Positions 11,253 to 23,719 of a stretch of 64,000 bases of DNA are shown here, piece by piece. Each line of letters begins with the position of its first letter. The stretch's first letter is position 1. Origin of the DNA: Parelaphostrongylus tenuis (taxonomy: Eukaryota > Nematoda > Chromadorea > Rhabditida > Metastrongylidae). The translations under genes and the position numbers were made by a program. Below the pieces are notes generated by a model, which did not search any database, was not told where the DNA came from, and saw only the letters and a list, made by a program, of their open reading frames with translations. The stretch is from contig JAHQIW010000827.1 in the NCBI GenBank assembly GCA_019055375.1, forward strand, positions 1 to 64,000, written 5' to 3'.

Positions 11253-12440
11253 ATAAGTCTCCGACAGTTCTGTACATTTTTGAGTAGTAAGTTATTATAC
11301 CCTCACGTTAAGATCTCAGATATTTTTTTATTTATTTGGTTTCCTTCACTGACACTGGTTTTCCCAAACATCTGGCGTAAGTAGCAATGGTTTTTGTGTT
11401 CATTCTGTCTTCGTGTGTAAATATGAATTCATCAATATTAGTGTCGAGAAATTTTACAATGAAGTGAATTAAAGGTTTTCATTATTCCAAAATAACCAGC
11501 TCGTTGTTAGTTTTTGCTTCTAACCGCATCAGTGCTTCGTTGATATCTTTATACCTTCTGGCTCACCTTCATGTAAATCTGAGACTTTTCGAGAATGTTA
11601 CTTTCGCTTCTTTCTTCCATTTTTCATAGCTTTCTATCTATTTGAAGTTCGAAGTTGAGATGAATCAAAGTATTTTGCGGTCTTGAAAGACATGTTTTCC
11701 AGTTCTGAAGAATTCACAATGCCTGATATAGGAGTGGATACCATCGACTGTGACATTTTTTCTTCCTTCTCTGATTTGACCAGCAAGTGTTCTCTTTGTT
11801 TTATAATCGACGATTATGGTAATGCATGTTTCTAATTAGACATTTTGAGGAAAGCTAAGGGATTGGTCATTTGACATAGGTGCTTCTGACTCGTGTGCTG
11901 AAACTCATAGATACCTAATTGCCTCTGGAAACGATGCTGCTTTTGACTGATGTGCGCAGTCGTTACTTGTTTCGATAAGTGTTTTTTGCTGATTTATTCA
12001 TACGATGATCATATGCTCGATTGCGCTTCAAGAATTTCTAGTTAGGCATATTCGATCACCTCATCAATGCACCGCACTTGTGGCATATGCTGTAGCTTGT
12101 TTGTCTGTCATTAATTCGTTTGATACGCATATGGTTGAAGCTTATGCGATACAATGAACCTCGTTATCGTGAATCCGTGTCAATAAATCTGTTGTTGCTT
12201 CTTTTATATCTATCACGTTAGCTTAAGCAGTAAATCTGTATCAATGAAATATTCTCCGAAACTGTCCACTTTTTCAAGCATAGTGATCAATGTTCACCGT
12301 AGTAGTTAGTTACCGACACGTTCTTTCATTAAACAATTCATCGTCGCGCGGAATGCTTAATCCTTGTGAGGTCCGCTCGACAATATTCTGCCGACTCATC
12401 GCTTGTTTCTCCTGTTATATGACTAACATTTCCATGTTTC
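11253..12440. other. Conserved flank downstream of the F-box gene
   Basis: This aligns with about 45,640-46,745 reversed at about 75-80 percent in the better blocks. One is 11,500-11,580, which includes CATCAGTGCTTCGTTGATAT. Others are 11,680-11,730 and 11,915-11,945. No continuous reading frame is conserved. It may include the 3' UTR and intergenic DNA. Confidence 0.5.
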
Positions 12441-12441
12441 G

Positions 12442-12720
12442 TTGCAAGTGTATACTGTCGTTGAGCTCAACGATGAGGCAGGCTTTGAGGATGTGAGCTT
12501 TCTGTTCGAGCTATATGTTATGTATGCCAGTTATACCTTGAAAGATTTTCAAGCGTTCCAGGAGTGTTGTGCAATTTTCCTGGCGACCTCGAAACCTGTG
12601 GAGTTATTTAGAGTGTGTTTTGAAGCAAATTATCCATTTAATTACCGTGATAGAGTGCAGAAGCGCGATTTTGAAATCTGTACGTTTCAAAGCCTCATCT
12701 TATTGCTAAGTTTACTGTAG
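12442..12720 (+). CDS. Unrecognised open stretch, conserved start
   Basis: A 92-residue frame is open here, and its first 15 residues (VYTVVELNDEAGFED) align with the right arm (VFTVEDLDDDVTFE, minus strand near 45,460). The right-arm frame then stops after two more residues. The upstream alignment puts a stop in the left frame where the right has an arginine codon. This could be one exon of a decayed gene. It has no motif that I recognise. Confidence 0.2.
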   Translation: MQVYTVVELNDEAGFEDVSFLFELYVMYASYTLKDFQAFQECCAIFLATSKPVELFRVCFEANYPFNYRDRVQKRDFEICTFQSLILLLSLL

Positions 12721-12959
12721 GCCGGATGTTCTTTAATTGACTGATATTGCAGCTTAAATCACTCATCGCTCAATTTGATCAGCCACTCACTAATAACATA
12801 CTAAAAGTTGCTGCTTCTTCCCTTTCGGCAAAAGATTTACTATGGTGGGGACCCATCTGCACCTGTAAGAAAAAGTGCAAGCGGCGTCTAAAACAAATCA
12901 TCAACTGGGAGGTGAACGGTCGACAGCTGGTAGCCAGCGAAACAGGAGCGGTATAACGC

Positions 12960-13760
12960 TGTCGAGCTGAAAACACAGGAAGATGGCCAATATTATGCTA
13001 CTCGCACAAGCAACCTAACATTTCATCATTTTCTCACCACATCGAAGTTCATTCTATCGAACCAAGCTCAAACACAATTTTTCATCCAGCTGCCTAAATC
13101 TAGTTTCTAGCATACTTCACAAGTACAGGCGCTTTTCAACTCGTCATCGTATATGCGTTCTTTGTTTCAATGCTACAATACAACAACCACACATGAGGTT
13201 ATTTTTCACTAGATCACCCAAGCGTGATTGATGAATAAATGAAGCAGCAAATCATGTGCATAAATATGTTAGATAACGCCCAAATTTCTGCTTAATTTTA
13301 TAGCTAATGAGGGAAGTCGGTCATCACAAGCACGCAAAGAAAAGCGTTGACCAAGTGAATTTGGGTATAATGTGAAAAGCACGCGTACGACCACTCACCT
13401 AAACATCTGGCAACTACGGCGATTCTTCTTTCAGCTAAGATTTGCTGACAGACTGCAACATTGCTAGTGGTATAAAAATAATATTGTGAAAAATGACATC
13501 TTCATTTGTCTATTTCAAAAACAACGGCACAAAATTTGATATTCACCTTTACTGTGAGTTCATCAGATCCTCTGGGCAAGTAATTTCTTAACACTGGAGG
13601 CGTCTTCATGATGTCCTTTCAATTAGACAAACTTGTTACTTTACAATTTGTGACGAAGAACTCTTGCACAAATGAAAAATGAGTTGAGTTTCACTTTTCC
13701 AACTACTGATATGAAGGAGTTCTTATAGAGGCACTGATCTGGGAAGTTTTTGTCAGCTAG
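12960..13760. other. No gene seen
   Basis: AT-rich sequence with only short frames. It should correspond to about 44,400-45,150 of the right arm, but I could follow that alignment only weakly. Confidence 0.35.
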
Positions 13761-13769
13761 ACGAGTCAT

Positions 13770-14250
13770 GAGTAAAGGATTTTTAAGATACGCGCTCTAG
13801 CCATCGCGATCTGAGCAACAAGTGTGTGAGGTGATGGTCGAAATCTCCTGTTATCGACTGGCGTACAATTGCGTGGTAATAGTTGCAAAGGAATGTCTAT
13901 GCATTTAATAACTCTGAGGGTCAAACAGGTTGAAATTATAAAATGAAACAAATTGGTGGCTTGTGCAGTATTTTTCCTGATTTACAGGCAGCAATAACGC
14001 GGCATCAAAGAATTTTCAGGTACACAAGAAATGTGGTTTGGCGCCAAGATTCATGAGCCAAACTTTTTTGTGTAAAAATAGCGATTGATTAGTCACTACA
14101 ACAATCACTTGCTGTTGTTCGTACCCGAAGCAAGACTTATGATCTGGCGAATACGAAATCGACGAGAGTACAACGTTCAGATGTTTGCGAATGCTTTAAA
14201 GAGAAAAAGTTTGCAGTTTCAATTGTTCAGCTTGTAAATGAAACTTGCCT
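13770..14250 (-). pseudogene. Left partner of the convergent second gene
   Basis: On the minus strand this matches 43,930-44,400 plus. Shared points: the block reading CTTATGATCTGGCGAATACG (plus strand), QVIVVVTNQS against QVIAVRRIQP, AKPHF in both, and LTLRVIKCIDIPLQLLPR against MTLRVIQMVKYSLHLLTR. The left frame has a TGA shortly after AKPHFLCT and a later frame change, so it is broken. RTE copy A follows at 14,425. Function unknown. Confidence 0.5.
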
Positions 14251-14424
14251 GCTATTATTTTTGAGCCATTCATATACTGACTGTGTGATGGGCACCTATA
14301 CAGTGCAATACGAGTGTTTCGCAATTGCAGCCTCGTCAGTTGCACAGTGCCTTTCGTCTTAGTCAATCACTGTCAAGGGAACGCAAACCATTCTAATGGA
14401 GAAAGCACGGACGTACTAATTACA

Positions 14425-16490
14425 CGTGCCACGTATCACCTGCCATTACATTGATCGTCGAATGACTCGAGCCTACACCAGCAACACTTCCATTTTTCCC
14501 CATCGCGTGCAGGAGTGGCGCAGTGGATCCTTCTCGCTCTAAAAATTCGCTGAGCATCACATCTTTCTTCAAGTCGTTTCGTGAAGAAATTGGACTATGG
14601 GGTCTATGGTCTTCCTGTATAGCGCATGACATTCCGAAGAATTCAGTCGGTAACGGCTCTCGTCCATCGGTTATCGTTAAAGCTCATCAGGTGTCTAGCC
14701 CACTTGATTTCGATATCCTGACGTGTGGAACAGTGACTTTGATCTTCTATCGTTGACGTAGGTCGGAACTTCAGATCCTTTCTCTCAACTGCGAGATGCA
14801 GAATACTCCCAGCACCGACCTTTCGACTGCGCGTTCAATAACGAACGCCAAGTGATCTTTCATTGTGCTTACGTAGCGACTACGTTTCTGATGAATACGT
14901 GAGGGCAGATATAATCGTCGAGGAGCAAAGCTGTGCACGTAGTCAGATGTTCTTTACCCTCTTTAGTACATTCTCGATGCTCTTAAACGTCCCCCGAGCC
15001 GCTCGTTTCTTCCTGCTCAACTCTGGTGCGAGAACGACCATTATGTCGATTTAACGACCTAGATAGACATAATTGGAGCAATCGGAAAATGTTAGTTTTG
15101 TTGTGCGTAAATGGGGAATTCAAAACCCATGTGATCCTCATGAACATTCTTAAGCGAAAATGGTTTAAATGTTGGCCGCCGCTTTTCCCTCCCATATCGC
15201 CCCCTTCAAATGTTCGCATGACATTTTGAAGGTTGGCAGTGTATAATTTTGGCGAAGTTGTAACGCCTTGTCTAACCCCTCTTCTAAGGCGATGGTGATA
15301 TTGTTGTAAAATGAAGATATTTTGGCCGTTAAATCTTTATATCGCTAACAAAGAATCATTATGTACCAAGTGAGGCACCCTGGTTAACCAGAGTCTCCAT
15401 GACCGCTTCTGTTTCAACTGAATCGAAGGCGTTCTTCAAATCGATGAAAAGAGCGGTATTTTGTACTCTCCCAAAACTTCAAAATGTCTTGTTATCGTGT
15501 GGATGTGATCTATGGTACTAAATCCTTTTCAATACCCTGCTTGTTCGCACGGCTCACCTTGGTCCAGTGCTCTATCAATCCTGTTTAGGACGATTCGAGT
15601 AAAGAGTTCATAGACAGCGGACAGCAAACAAATTGAGCGATAACAGCCTATGTCGTAATGGCATTCCTTTCAGAACCAACACGGTCTTGCTAGTTTTCCA
15701 TTGAAGCGGAAACTTGCATTCCAACGGGTAACGAGTGAAGAGCCGAGGCAGGGTGTTGATGAGAGCTGGCGGCAGGTTCTTCAGGTGTTCTGGTCTAATC
15801 CTGCCTGGAGCGGGCGTTGTTCTGCTCCTCACCGACGATATAGCATGTCGGATTTTTAAAAGGAGTACCTGTAGAATGACAGGTTCATCTCCTTTTAATT
15901 CATATGACTTTAAGAGGACATGGCCACCGAAGAGATTCGAGTAGTTCTAATGGATTTTTCCATTGCCCTTCTGGAAGCTGCAATGTCTCGTCAGGGCGTC
16001 GGAGTGCAATCATCTTAGTCTTGCAAATGGCGAAGCTTCTGTGAATTTTGCGAATGCTCTTACGCTTCTGCATCTTCTGCCATGACTGGTGCTCGTCTTT
16101 CTTTAGTCTTCTTTCATCGCTTCTCTGCAGCATTTCGCAAGTGCGGACGTGAAAGTTCGTCTGCCTGTAGCTAGTGCGACTCCACGATGACGTGTCAGCT
16201 CGAGTGTCTGCGGAGTCAAGCGTCTCTTCGTGACTTAAACACTCTGCTTCGACAGCGCAAGCGTGAAGATATTATATAAGCCGGTCGCATTCATCGTCGA
16301 TGTTGCCGACAACGGTATCTTTCCAAGAGCAGACTAATGATTTGTAGACATCCTAGTTTCTCGTAGCTTTGGAACTTCTTTGTTCAAATTTAGCGGCTTT
16401 CTGTTCTTTCCACGAAAAGAGAAACGTTCCGCGAAGGAGGAGATGGTCTGAGCCGGTGTTGAACTCAGGAATAAAAGCGACAACGGTCAG
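14425..16490 (-). mobile_element. RTE non-LTR retrotransposon, copy A (5'-truncated)
   Basis: Minus-strand relic of an endonuclease/reverse-transcriptase element. The 5' cut is inside the endonuclease (GSDHLLLRGTF near 16,450). Then come the linker (ALRRPDETLQLPEG near 15,990), RT fingers (TTPAPGRIRPEHLKNLPPAL near 15,790) and the C-terminal region. The stretch around the catalytic FADD is deleted: at about 15,155 the frame jumps from GQHLNHFRL to a downstream segment (VLNSPF). The 3' end with TCACCTG units is near 14,430. Many stops and shifts; not active. Confidence 0.85.
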
Positions 16491-16559
16491 GCAAAAGCTT
16501 CCATTTACTAAGATGCTATGTTTTTGCGAATATTCGAGAGCTTACCTTTTAGAGACGCC

Positions 16560-17405
16560 AAGTGAAAAAGTCTGAAAAACCTCAGGAGAAGAGGACTTCG
16601 AAGCTTCTGACGATGAAGAATTGGAAACTATTCTCGAAGGCTTGGGTGTAAACGCTGACGAGGACACTGGTAACGAATCAGGCGTGAGCATGGCGTTTAC
16701 ACACTCCACAAGGTTCTGAGGATGACAATGACGGAACTGACGATGCACAAAGAGTTCTTTTGAATGCTGACATTGTAGTTGGTGACTGGATCACCATTGT
16801 GCAGCCACCCACCATTTTGCCCTTTGATGGCGCGACGGCAGGCGTCCAATACAGTATTGTTGCCGGGTGCCGACAACCAGCTCATTTCTACGAACAGCCC
16901 ATGATCGGTTTTGGCAGTTGATTGCAGGGCGGACAGATATCTATGGCACTCAGAAGAGCGCCATTGGAGGACACAACTGTAAAGAATTAAGGACATTCAT
17001 AGCTTTGTGCATGCAAATGAGTGTTGTGAAGCTACTATAAGTGAGAAGTCATTGGAGCATTCATCCGCCTTTTAAGAACCCCTTCTTATTAATGGATTTC
17101 TGTCGAGACCGTGGATTTCTGACATTCTGAGAAATTTGCATTTTACCAACAACTCCAAGTAGGATATGAAGGACGGACTACACATAATCAGACAAAGAAA
17201 ACAAAGCGCATAAAACTTGTCAATAGGAATTGCCCAGTCGCATACAGACCTGGAAAATTCAGGCATCGACGAATAATGGTGCCCTTCAAGGTAAAACTGT
17301 TTTTTGACAATACCTTCCCGGTAAGAAACAAAGATACGTATGAAACTATTTAAACTGTGCAGTGCAGGAGGGTACACGTACAACACGATGCCATACGCAG
17401 TCTCC
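16560..17405 (+). pseudogene. piggyBac-like transposase, N-terminal and core part
   Basis: A DDE transposase relic read in several frames. An acidic N-terminus (SGEEDFEASDDEELETILEG) lies at 16,585-16,650. The family's Elk/GIVKL block follows at 16,921-17,040 (CKELRTFIALCMQMSVVKLL), then ILRNLHFTNNSK at about 17,128. NSGIDE, the well-known S-I-D-E box, is at about 17,255, and KLFKLCSAGGYTYN at about 17,350. It breaks off there and resumes at 20,507, on the far side of RTE copy B. Terminal repeats and TTAA sites were not identified. Confidence 0.75.
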
Positions 17406-17429
17406 AGGTGGTGGATAGGAGAATAAACA

Positions 17430-20400
17430 CGAATCAAAGGCGACCGTGTGCTTTCTAAAGAAGCAAGCGATCCCTGGTTCTGCAGCGTCAACCTAACAAA
17501 TTTCTATTCTACACCTCAAGTCGGCCAAAAGCCTGCAATCAAGCGCCTGAGAAGTGCATGGGAGGCGGTCAGGAGTCGCTTTCAACAAAGAAGCTCCTCA
17601 CGATCCTTTGAGAAAGACTGGCAAGCTACTCGTGAGTACGCAGTCCCAACGTATAGAGCCTAGCAAGCTACACGTTTGGTACAAAATGCTGAAAACAGTA
17701 ACGAATATGGGTCTCACTCCCCTGACCCCGAAAGAGTCCTTGGTAGGGCAGCGCCAGGTAGGGCGAGATGGAGAGGTTGCTAAACTCCCACAGCCAAACT
17801 AGCTTACAGAGGTCAGATCTGGCTAAAATGGCTATGTATACCTATAATGCGAAAACCCCTGCACATGAATCCGCTGTAGAAGATCTACTGATTTAAGCAG
17901 GAAGGATAAGGCGCGGCATCATTGGCCTGGCTAGAACGACAAGACGCCATCCTTTTCACGCTGTTTATGACACCGGAGAAAACTATTTCTTAGAACGTGC
18001 GATAACAGAGGTGTCGGCGGCGTTAGCGTCCTCGTCAAAGCGAATTTGCACCAACTTCAAGCTATGACGAAGACAAAGCCTAAGCGTTCTATATGGATCT
18101 CGAAAATTCTTCAGAGATGTCATACACTCAGTCATTGTCAGAGATTTTACACAAAAAGTGGACCTAGAAAACGTCTCAAGAACGTCACATTGAGACCTAC
18201 GGACTAAAATGGAATGAACAGTGTGAGAGGTCACCTGAGTTTATCACAACGGCCCAAACCATCCATGGTATTCAAAGCCTCACACTCAGTGATGGACGTG
18301 GAAGTCTCCCAACGGAGAGTATCAAAACGAAATAGACCACAACATAGTAAATCGAAGGCTTTGCCTGACCGATGTCGCTGTCGTTTCTAAGTTCTACACG
18401 GAATTATACTATTGCATCCTTCGCGCAACGTTCCGTTTTTCGCAAAAAGGAGAGAAGGCCGCTAAATTTAAACGACAGAGTCTCAGAAATACCACGAACG
18501 TATTCAGATCATTAGTCGACTACTAGGATGATGCCGTTATCGACAACATTGACAAAGAATACGATCGGCTAGTCGAATATCTTCACGTTAGCGCTATGAA
18601 AGCCGAGAGTCCTAAGGTCATGAAGAGACTTCGCAGACACTCGAGCTGATACATCAACGTGGAATTGCACAAGCGACAGGTAACCGAAACCTTACGTTCG
18701 AACTTGCAAAACGCTGCAGAGAAGCGATAAAGGAAGACTTCAAAGAGAGGCAAGCAACAATAATAGCAGAAGAGTATTGGTAAAGCAAAGTAGGGCTTCG
18801 CCAGTTATGAGACCAAAATCATTGCATTCCGATGCTTCGACGGGACACTTACAGCTTGCAGAAGGGCAGTGGAGAAAATCACCCAGTAGTATTGCTCGGA
18901 TCTCTTCGCTAGACATGTTCTTTTCTGCCATATAAGTTGAAGGAGGATGAATGCGCCGCTCCACCGGTCCTCCCTTCCAAAATTCTATATTGTCGGTGAG
19001 GAGCGGAACAACGCCCGATCCAGGAAGGATTAGACCAGAAAAACTGAATAACCTACCTCCAGTTCTAATCATCATCCTGGCTCGGCTCTCAATTCGCTAC
19101 CTGTCAGAATACAAGATTCCCATTCAATGGAAAACTAGCAAGACCGTGTTGATGTTCAAAAAGGGATACCTTCACGACATAGCCTATTATAGCCCAATCT
19201 GTTTGCTGTCCGCTGTCTACAACTCTTCACTCGAGTCATCCTGAACAGGATTGACAGAACACTGGACCAACGACAGCCATGCGAACAAGCAGAGTTTCAA
19301 AAGGATTTAGTGCCATAGATCACATACACACGATAACAAGACACGTTGAAGTTTTACGAGAGTACAAAACACCGCTCTCACTCATTATCATCGTTTTGAA
19401 AAATGCCTTTGATATAGTTGAAACAGAAGCGGTCATGGAGGCTCTGGATAACCAGGGAGCCTCACTCGGTACATAATGATTCTTCGTGAGCTATATAAAG
19501 ATTTAAAAGCCAAATTTCCATTTTACAACAATATCACAATCGACGTAGGGAGAGAGGTTCGACAAGGCGATACAATTTCGCCAAAACTATTCACTGTCAC
19601 CGTACAAAACGTCATGCGAACATTAGAATGGGGCGATATGGGAGTGAAAACTGACGGTTGACAACTAAGCCATCTTTGCTTTGCTGATGATATCGCCCTC
19701 ATAACACCAAACATCAGCCAAGTGGAGCAAATGATGACCAATTGCAACAACGCCTATAGAGAGATTGGTCTTCAACTTTAACGAAAAACGATGTTCATGA
19801 GGAATGGATGGGTTTTTTAATGCCCAATTCACGCTCAACGAAGCGACAATCTCCGAATGCTCCAGTTACTTCTATCTAGGTCGTGAATTCAACATGAGAC
19901 CTAGCTGCAGAGTTGAGCAGGAGGGAACGAGTAGCTTGAGGAACGTTTAGGAGCATCGATGACGTAGTGAAGAGAATAAAGGACATCCGACTACGTGCCC
20001 AGCTTTTCTACTCCACGAATTCCTGCCCTGACGTATGCAACAGAAACCTGGTCGTTACGTAAGAAGGATGAAAGATCACTTGGCGTTATTGCAGGCGAAG
20101 TTGAAAGATCGATGCTAGGAGTAATCTGTACCTCGCAAATAAGAGAGAGGATCGAAAGCTCCGTTCTACAGCAAAGATAGAAGATCAAAAACGCCCTTCT
20201 ACCCGCAGGATATCAAAATAAGGTGGGCAGAACACGTGATGAGCTACAACGGCAGCCGATGGGCGAGAACCGCTAGCGACTGGATTCCTTCTGTACATCA
20301 AGCGCTCTAGTGGAAGATCATAGACCCCATAGTCCAATTTCTTCACGAAAAGACTTGAAGGAAGATGTGATGCTCAGTGAATTTCTAGAGCAAGGTGGAC

Positions 20401-20505
20401 CCACTTAGCTACTCTTACACGCGACAGGGGAAACTGAAGGTGTTGCTGCTGCCCGCTCGAGTCACTCGATGACCTATGCGACGACAGGTGACAGGTGATT
20501 ATGAT
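17430..20505 (+). mobile_element. RTE non-LTR retrotransposon, copy B (near full length)
   Basis: The longest RTE copy. The ORF begins near 17,829 (MAMYTYNAK) with an endonuclease segment (IIGLARTTRRHPFHAVYDTG near 17,915). The RT domain follows from about 18,950: TPDPGRIRPEKLNNLPPV, then AIDHIHTITRHVEV, then GREVRQGDTISPKLF near 19,545, and the catalytic FADDIALI near 19,683. The C-terminal part (FYLGREFNM, ALTYATETWSLR) runs to about 20,380. The 3' tail is GACAGGTGACAGGTGATTA at about 20,485-20,505. Stops occur from the endonuclease on (DLLI* near 17,895), so it is dead. It splits a piggyBac relic. Confidence 0.9.
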
Positions 20506-20506
20506 G

Positions 20507-21350
20507 GACCTAATGGATGACTTGCTAGATGAGGAAAACCCCTACACTGGCAACTGAACACCAATGTTGACTTGCCAAGGTTCTGTTCCAAAAGAAAACG
20601 CACATAATCGGGACGTGCAGAAAGAAGAGACGATGATTACCTAGGGCATTTATGCAGCACCCGCTGAAGAAAGGGCAGGCATTGGCCATACAGAATGATA
20701 AAGAATAGACGGTGCTCAGACGTAATGACAAGAAAGATGTAGTGATGGTTTCCACCACGCACAGTACCAACATCCATTCATTGACGAGGATATATGAGGT
20801 CGTGGAGAGTTGCAACAGGCACAGGCACAAGTTGATCGTCAATTTCACCGACTAAAATGGCTCTCTATTGCTCACACACCATGATAACATGTAAATGGTG
20901 CATGCATTTTGCTACGATATTGCTTCGCAGTATCTTATTCCACATTTCAGGCCCATTCAACTGTTCTTCCGCCTGGTCACGCTTGTGTGCCTGATGAATG
21001 CGTGAAAAATCTACGGACTGTGCGAAGAAAATTACGCTCACCACTTTCAAGATGGATGTTTATCTCAGATACTTACGAGATCATGTCGCTCAGCCTATAC
21101 TCAGGCGTATTCTCGAAGTCACTTTGTCACGTCATAGACGCTGTATTGGATGTTATGAAAAACAGATAATGCGTGTAAATACTGCTTATGTTCGAAACAG
21201 AACTAAAAGAGCAAGCACGAGGTGTAGTCAGTTTGTCTACTTTGTTTCAATACAGCTCAGAGTTTCGGCGTTAGACAAATTGTATAATTTAGATCGAAAA
21301 ATTACGTTAGATAATACAAATGACATTTATGAATCGAGAACTTATTATTT
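20507..21350 (+). pseudogene. piggyBac-like transposase, C-terminal part
   Basis: The family resumes exactly after the RTE tail with MDLMDDLLDEENPYTGN (about 20,503-20,560). It continues with TNVDLPRF, KKTHIIGTCRKKRR near 20,598 (the family's GT-R-nRk box) and DKKDVVMVSTTHSTN at about 20,729. Near 21,140 the frame reads RRCIGCYEKQ, followed by basic residues, which resembles the cysteine-rich tail of piggyBac proteins. Several frameshifts and stops are present. About 20-25 residues between GGYTYN and LMDDLL are lost or hidden in the junction. Confidence 0.7.
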
Positions 21351-21369
21351 CATGGTTTGATATGTATTG

Positions 21370-22790
21370 TTGTAGAAGGCATAATTTGTTGAAAATGGGA
21401 AGCAAACTTCTATGCAACGCGGTAAAATCCTGGCCGGTGCTGACATTTAATGTGAACTGCTAATGATCGATGATTGTTGTGTAATTCAATGTTTGCTGAA
21501 TAAATACTTCAAACAAAAGTGAATAACATCAGTGAAAGGCTTGGAAAATTTGGGTGAGGAATATGCAATTTCTTCAGAGAAGTACTCTACAAAATGACGA
21601 TAGTGGGTTTCATGAAAGTTTATTCCACTGCGTGCTAGAAGTCAAAACACGTAAGCTTTTTGAAAAAGTCACAAATCAAAAAGAAACCTGTTTTAGTTTT
21701 GCTTTGTTGCATTTGGTCAAAAAATAACTATGTGAACACGGTGTAAATCACACTGTACACTCCGAAGAGAAAAGCGCGATTTTCTCTTTGTTGCTACAGC
21801 TCATTTAAAACATTTTCAATAGCCGAGCATACCGTCAGAACCATAAACTTTTCAGCTATCAAAAGATTATTCATATTCTCACGATACATCTATAGCTGAC
21901 GAGAAGATCAGGAATATAGGCACTCACCATGAATGGTACAAGCGATCCCCAAAGGTTCACTAATCTAAAATGATGGGTCATGTGAATACACCTGCGGTGT
22001 GCTACGGAGTCAACAAAGCTCAGCAGAACTAGCAGTTTCTTAATGACTCGCTTTATTGTCAAGCTTACATGAAACTGTTACAAATTTCTTGAATAACCAG
22101 CGCTCGATAGGGCACACCTTTCAGAGCACTAAAGACTGGAGTCCAGTGTTCAAGCAATGTTCCGACCGGCGTTTCTGTGATTAGCGTGGAGTTTAGTCAA
22201 GCGCAACGAAGCACTATGAGGATAAAGTTCCGGTACTTGGCTTGGTATCATCTCATGGGATGACTACTGCGGTAAAGAAATATCATCCATAGATTGCTGT
22301 ACGGGAATACTTATTTTACTACAGTAGTTCGTCCTGCACAGATTCCGGATAGTATCATTTGGCATATGGCGATACCTTGAATCACATATCCCGATAAATG
22401 AGACTCGGTACTGGACAAAAATTCCTCTAAGCCTTATTCGTATGACACAGAAGACGGCTTCATTTTTTCCGGGTATCAAACTCTTGGGTAAAGTGGAATA
22501 AAAGAAAGGTCTCTACTCGAATTATAAAGATGCACAACAAACTCGACAGCTATTTAAATATTATCTCTCTGCAGTACAACGGTATCAAATTGGTATTTTA
22601 TAGCCGAAATGAGAAGCTACCAATGCCGTCTGCGGTACTGAGAGAAAAATGCTTCTACGGTAACAAGCAATTATAGATAAGTCTGTGTTTTTCGCATCCT
22701 CATAAACGTGATTTTGATTACCAACACATGCTCAAGAATTAGTACCAATCGACTTTAGACGCCTGCTATTGAAAGCATGGATACTTGGAT
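21370..22790. other. No gene seen
   Basis: AT-rich sequence without a supported exon, repeat or RNA. Frames of 60-70 codons occur on the minus strand (21,871-22,062 and 22,264-22,479) with no recognised motif and no partner elsewhere in the window. Confidence 0.4.
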
Positions 22791-22799
22791 ACTTGAGGT

Positions 22800-23718
22800 G
22801 GCTTGTCTTCACTATTTGCGCGGACCCCAGCACATTTTCCATTCGTCCCTTTACTCCGCGACAGTCGCCCATGACGGTGGTCTAATCTGAGCATGGCACC
22901 CGCGGCGAGTGCCATACTGTAACCTGGAAAATATCGACAGCTCCGAGTATAGCTCCTTGATTCTTTTGACGAATACGTCGGCCCAACGTGTGGGTGGTCG
23001 TCCTCGAGGACGCGTACATTGCCGTGGAATCCACTTAACAGTTCTTCCCGTTCATTCGTCGTCCGTTCTTTTCAGTATATGACTTACCCACTCGTGTATC
23101 GCTACAGTTTGTAGAACTCTGGATCACGAAGATGTGATAGACTCTGACTATTCAAGCTACGCAAGCTGGCCAGATGTTGTGTGCGCAGTCTGAATTTGAG
23201 AAGACATCGTTTAAGCGCTTTGTGAACTGTTCTCAGCAGTCTTGGCGTGGTCGAAGTGTTAGCCCACGTCTCAGCTGCATAGCAGAGGGCCAATTGGACC
23301 GCTGAATCGAAGGGGTAAGCACGGAGTTTTGGGTTCGTTAATTGGTCGGTGGCTTCTTTGAGAGGCTCGAATGCCGACCATGCTGCTCTCCTCCTTCTAT
23401 CTAGTCCCTTAATGTTGTTTTCCATGTTCAATGAACGCCCAAGGTACACATTAAAGGTGGTTTCACAAGTTAGGAACCATCCATTTCGACTTGATCATTG
23501 TTGGACCATGGATTTTTTATGAACGAAGTCTTCATTGGACGATAACTACGAAGATCTTTTCGGTCATTCTTTTTTTGAGGATAACTGTGGGCGAAATCCT
23601 CCACTGGTCTGGAATTTTTTCCTTCTGAAGGGAGGATGTCATATGCGTAGCGAGCAATACATGTAGATTATAGCTTTCAGCTCTTAGAACGTCGGCGGTG
23701 ATGTTATCAAGTCTTACT
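22800..23718 (-). mobile_element. Second RTE-like family, relic with internal deletion
   Basis: The minus strand reads NITADVLRAESYNLHVLLAT near 23,680, then IPDQWRISPTVILKK near 23,595. It then jumps to the late RT segment (NNDQVEMDGS near 23,490, MYLGRSLNMENNIKGLDRRR at 23,449). The C-terminal ALCYAAETWANT is near 23,275 and PRGRPPTRWADVF near 23,000. The central RT including the catalytic FADD is missing. The family is related to copies A-E but clearly separate. RTE copy C is joined to its 5' side. Confidence 0.8.
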
Positions 23719-23719
23719 A

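Larger units (their letters stand above)
1..14260 (+). repeat. Left arm of a giant imperfect inverted duplication
   Basis: Read forward, this stretch matches the reverse complement of about 43,830-61,522. Anchors seen directly: base 1 pairs with about 61,522, 1,072-1,308 with 60,482-60,279, 5,641 with about 55,540, 7,327 with 53,483, 10,316 with 47,691, 11,500 with about 46,490, and 13,890 with about 44,285. Divergence looks like roughly one base in four or five, with many small indels. Homology is still present at base 1, so the arm is cut by the window edge. It ends inward where RTE copy A begins. The arm carries an F-box gene relic and a fragment of a convergent second gene. An assembly artefact is unlikely because the arms are clearly diverged. 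Confidence 0.9.

Noticed and set aside
17072..17491. 139-codon open frame on the minus strand
   Set aside because: It is antisense to the piggyBac transposase relic, whose motifs are clear on the plus strand.
20997..21360. Stand-alone 120-residue gene
   Set aside because: It follows the piggyBac relic directly and contains a cysteine-rich, basic stretch like the tail of those transposases, so it is better read as their end.
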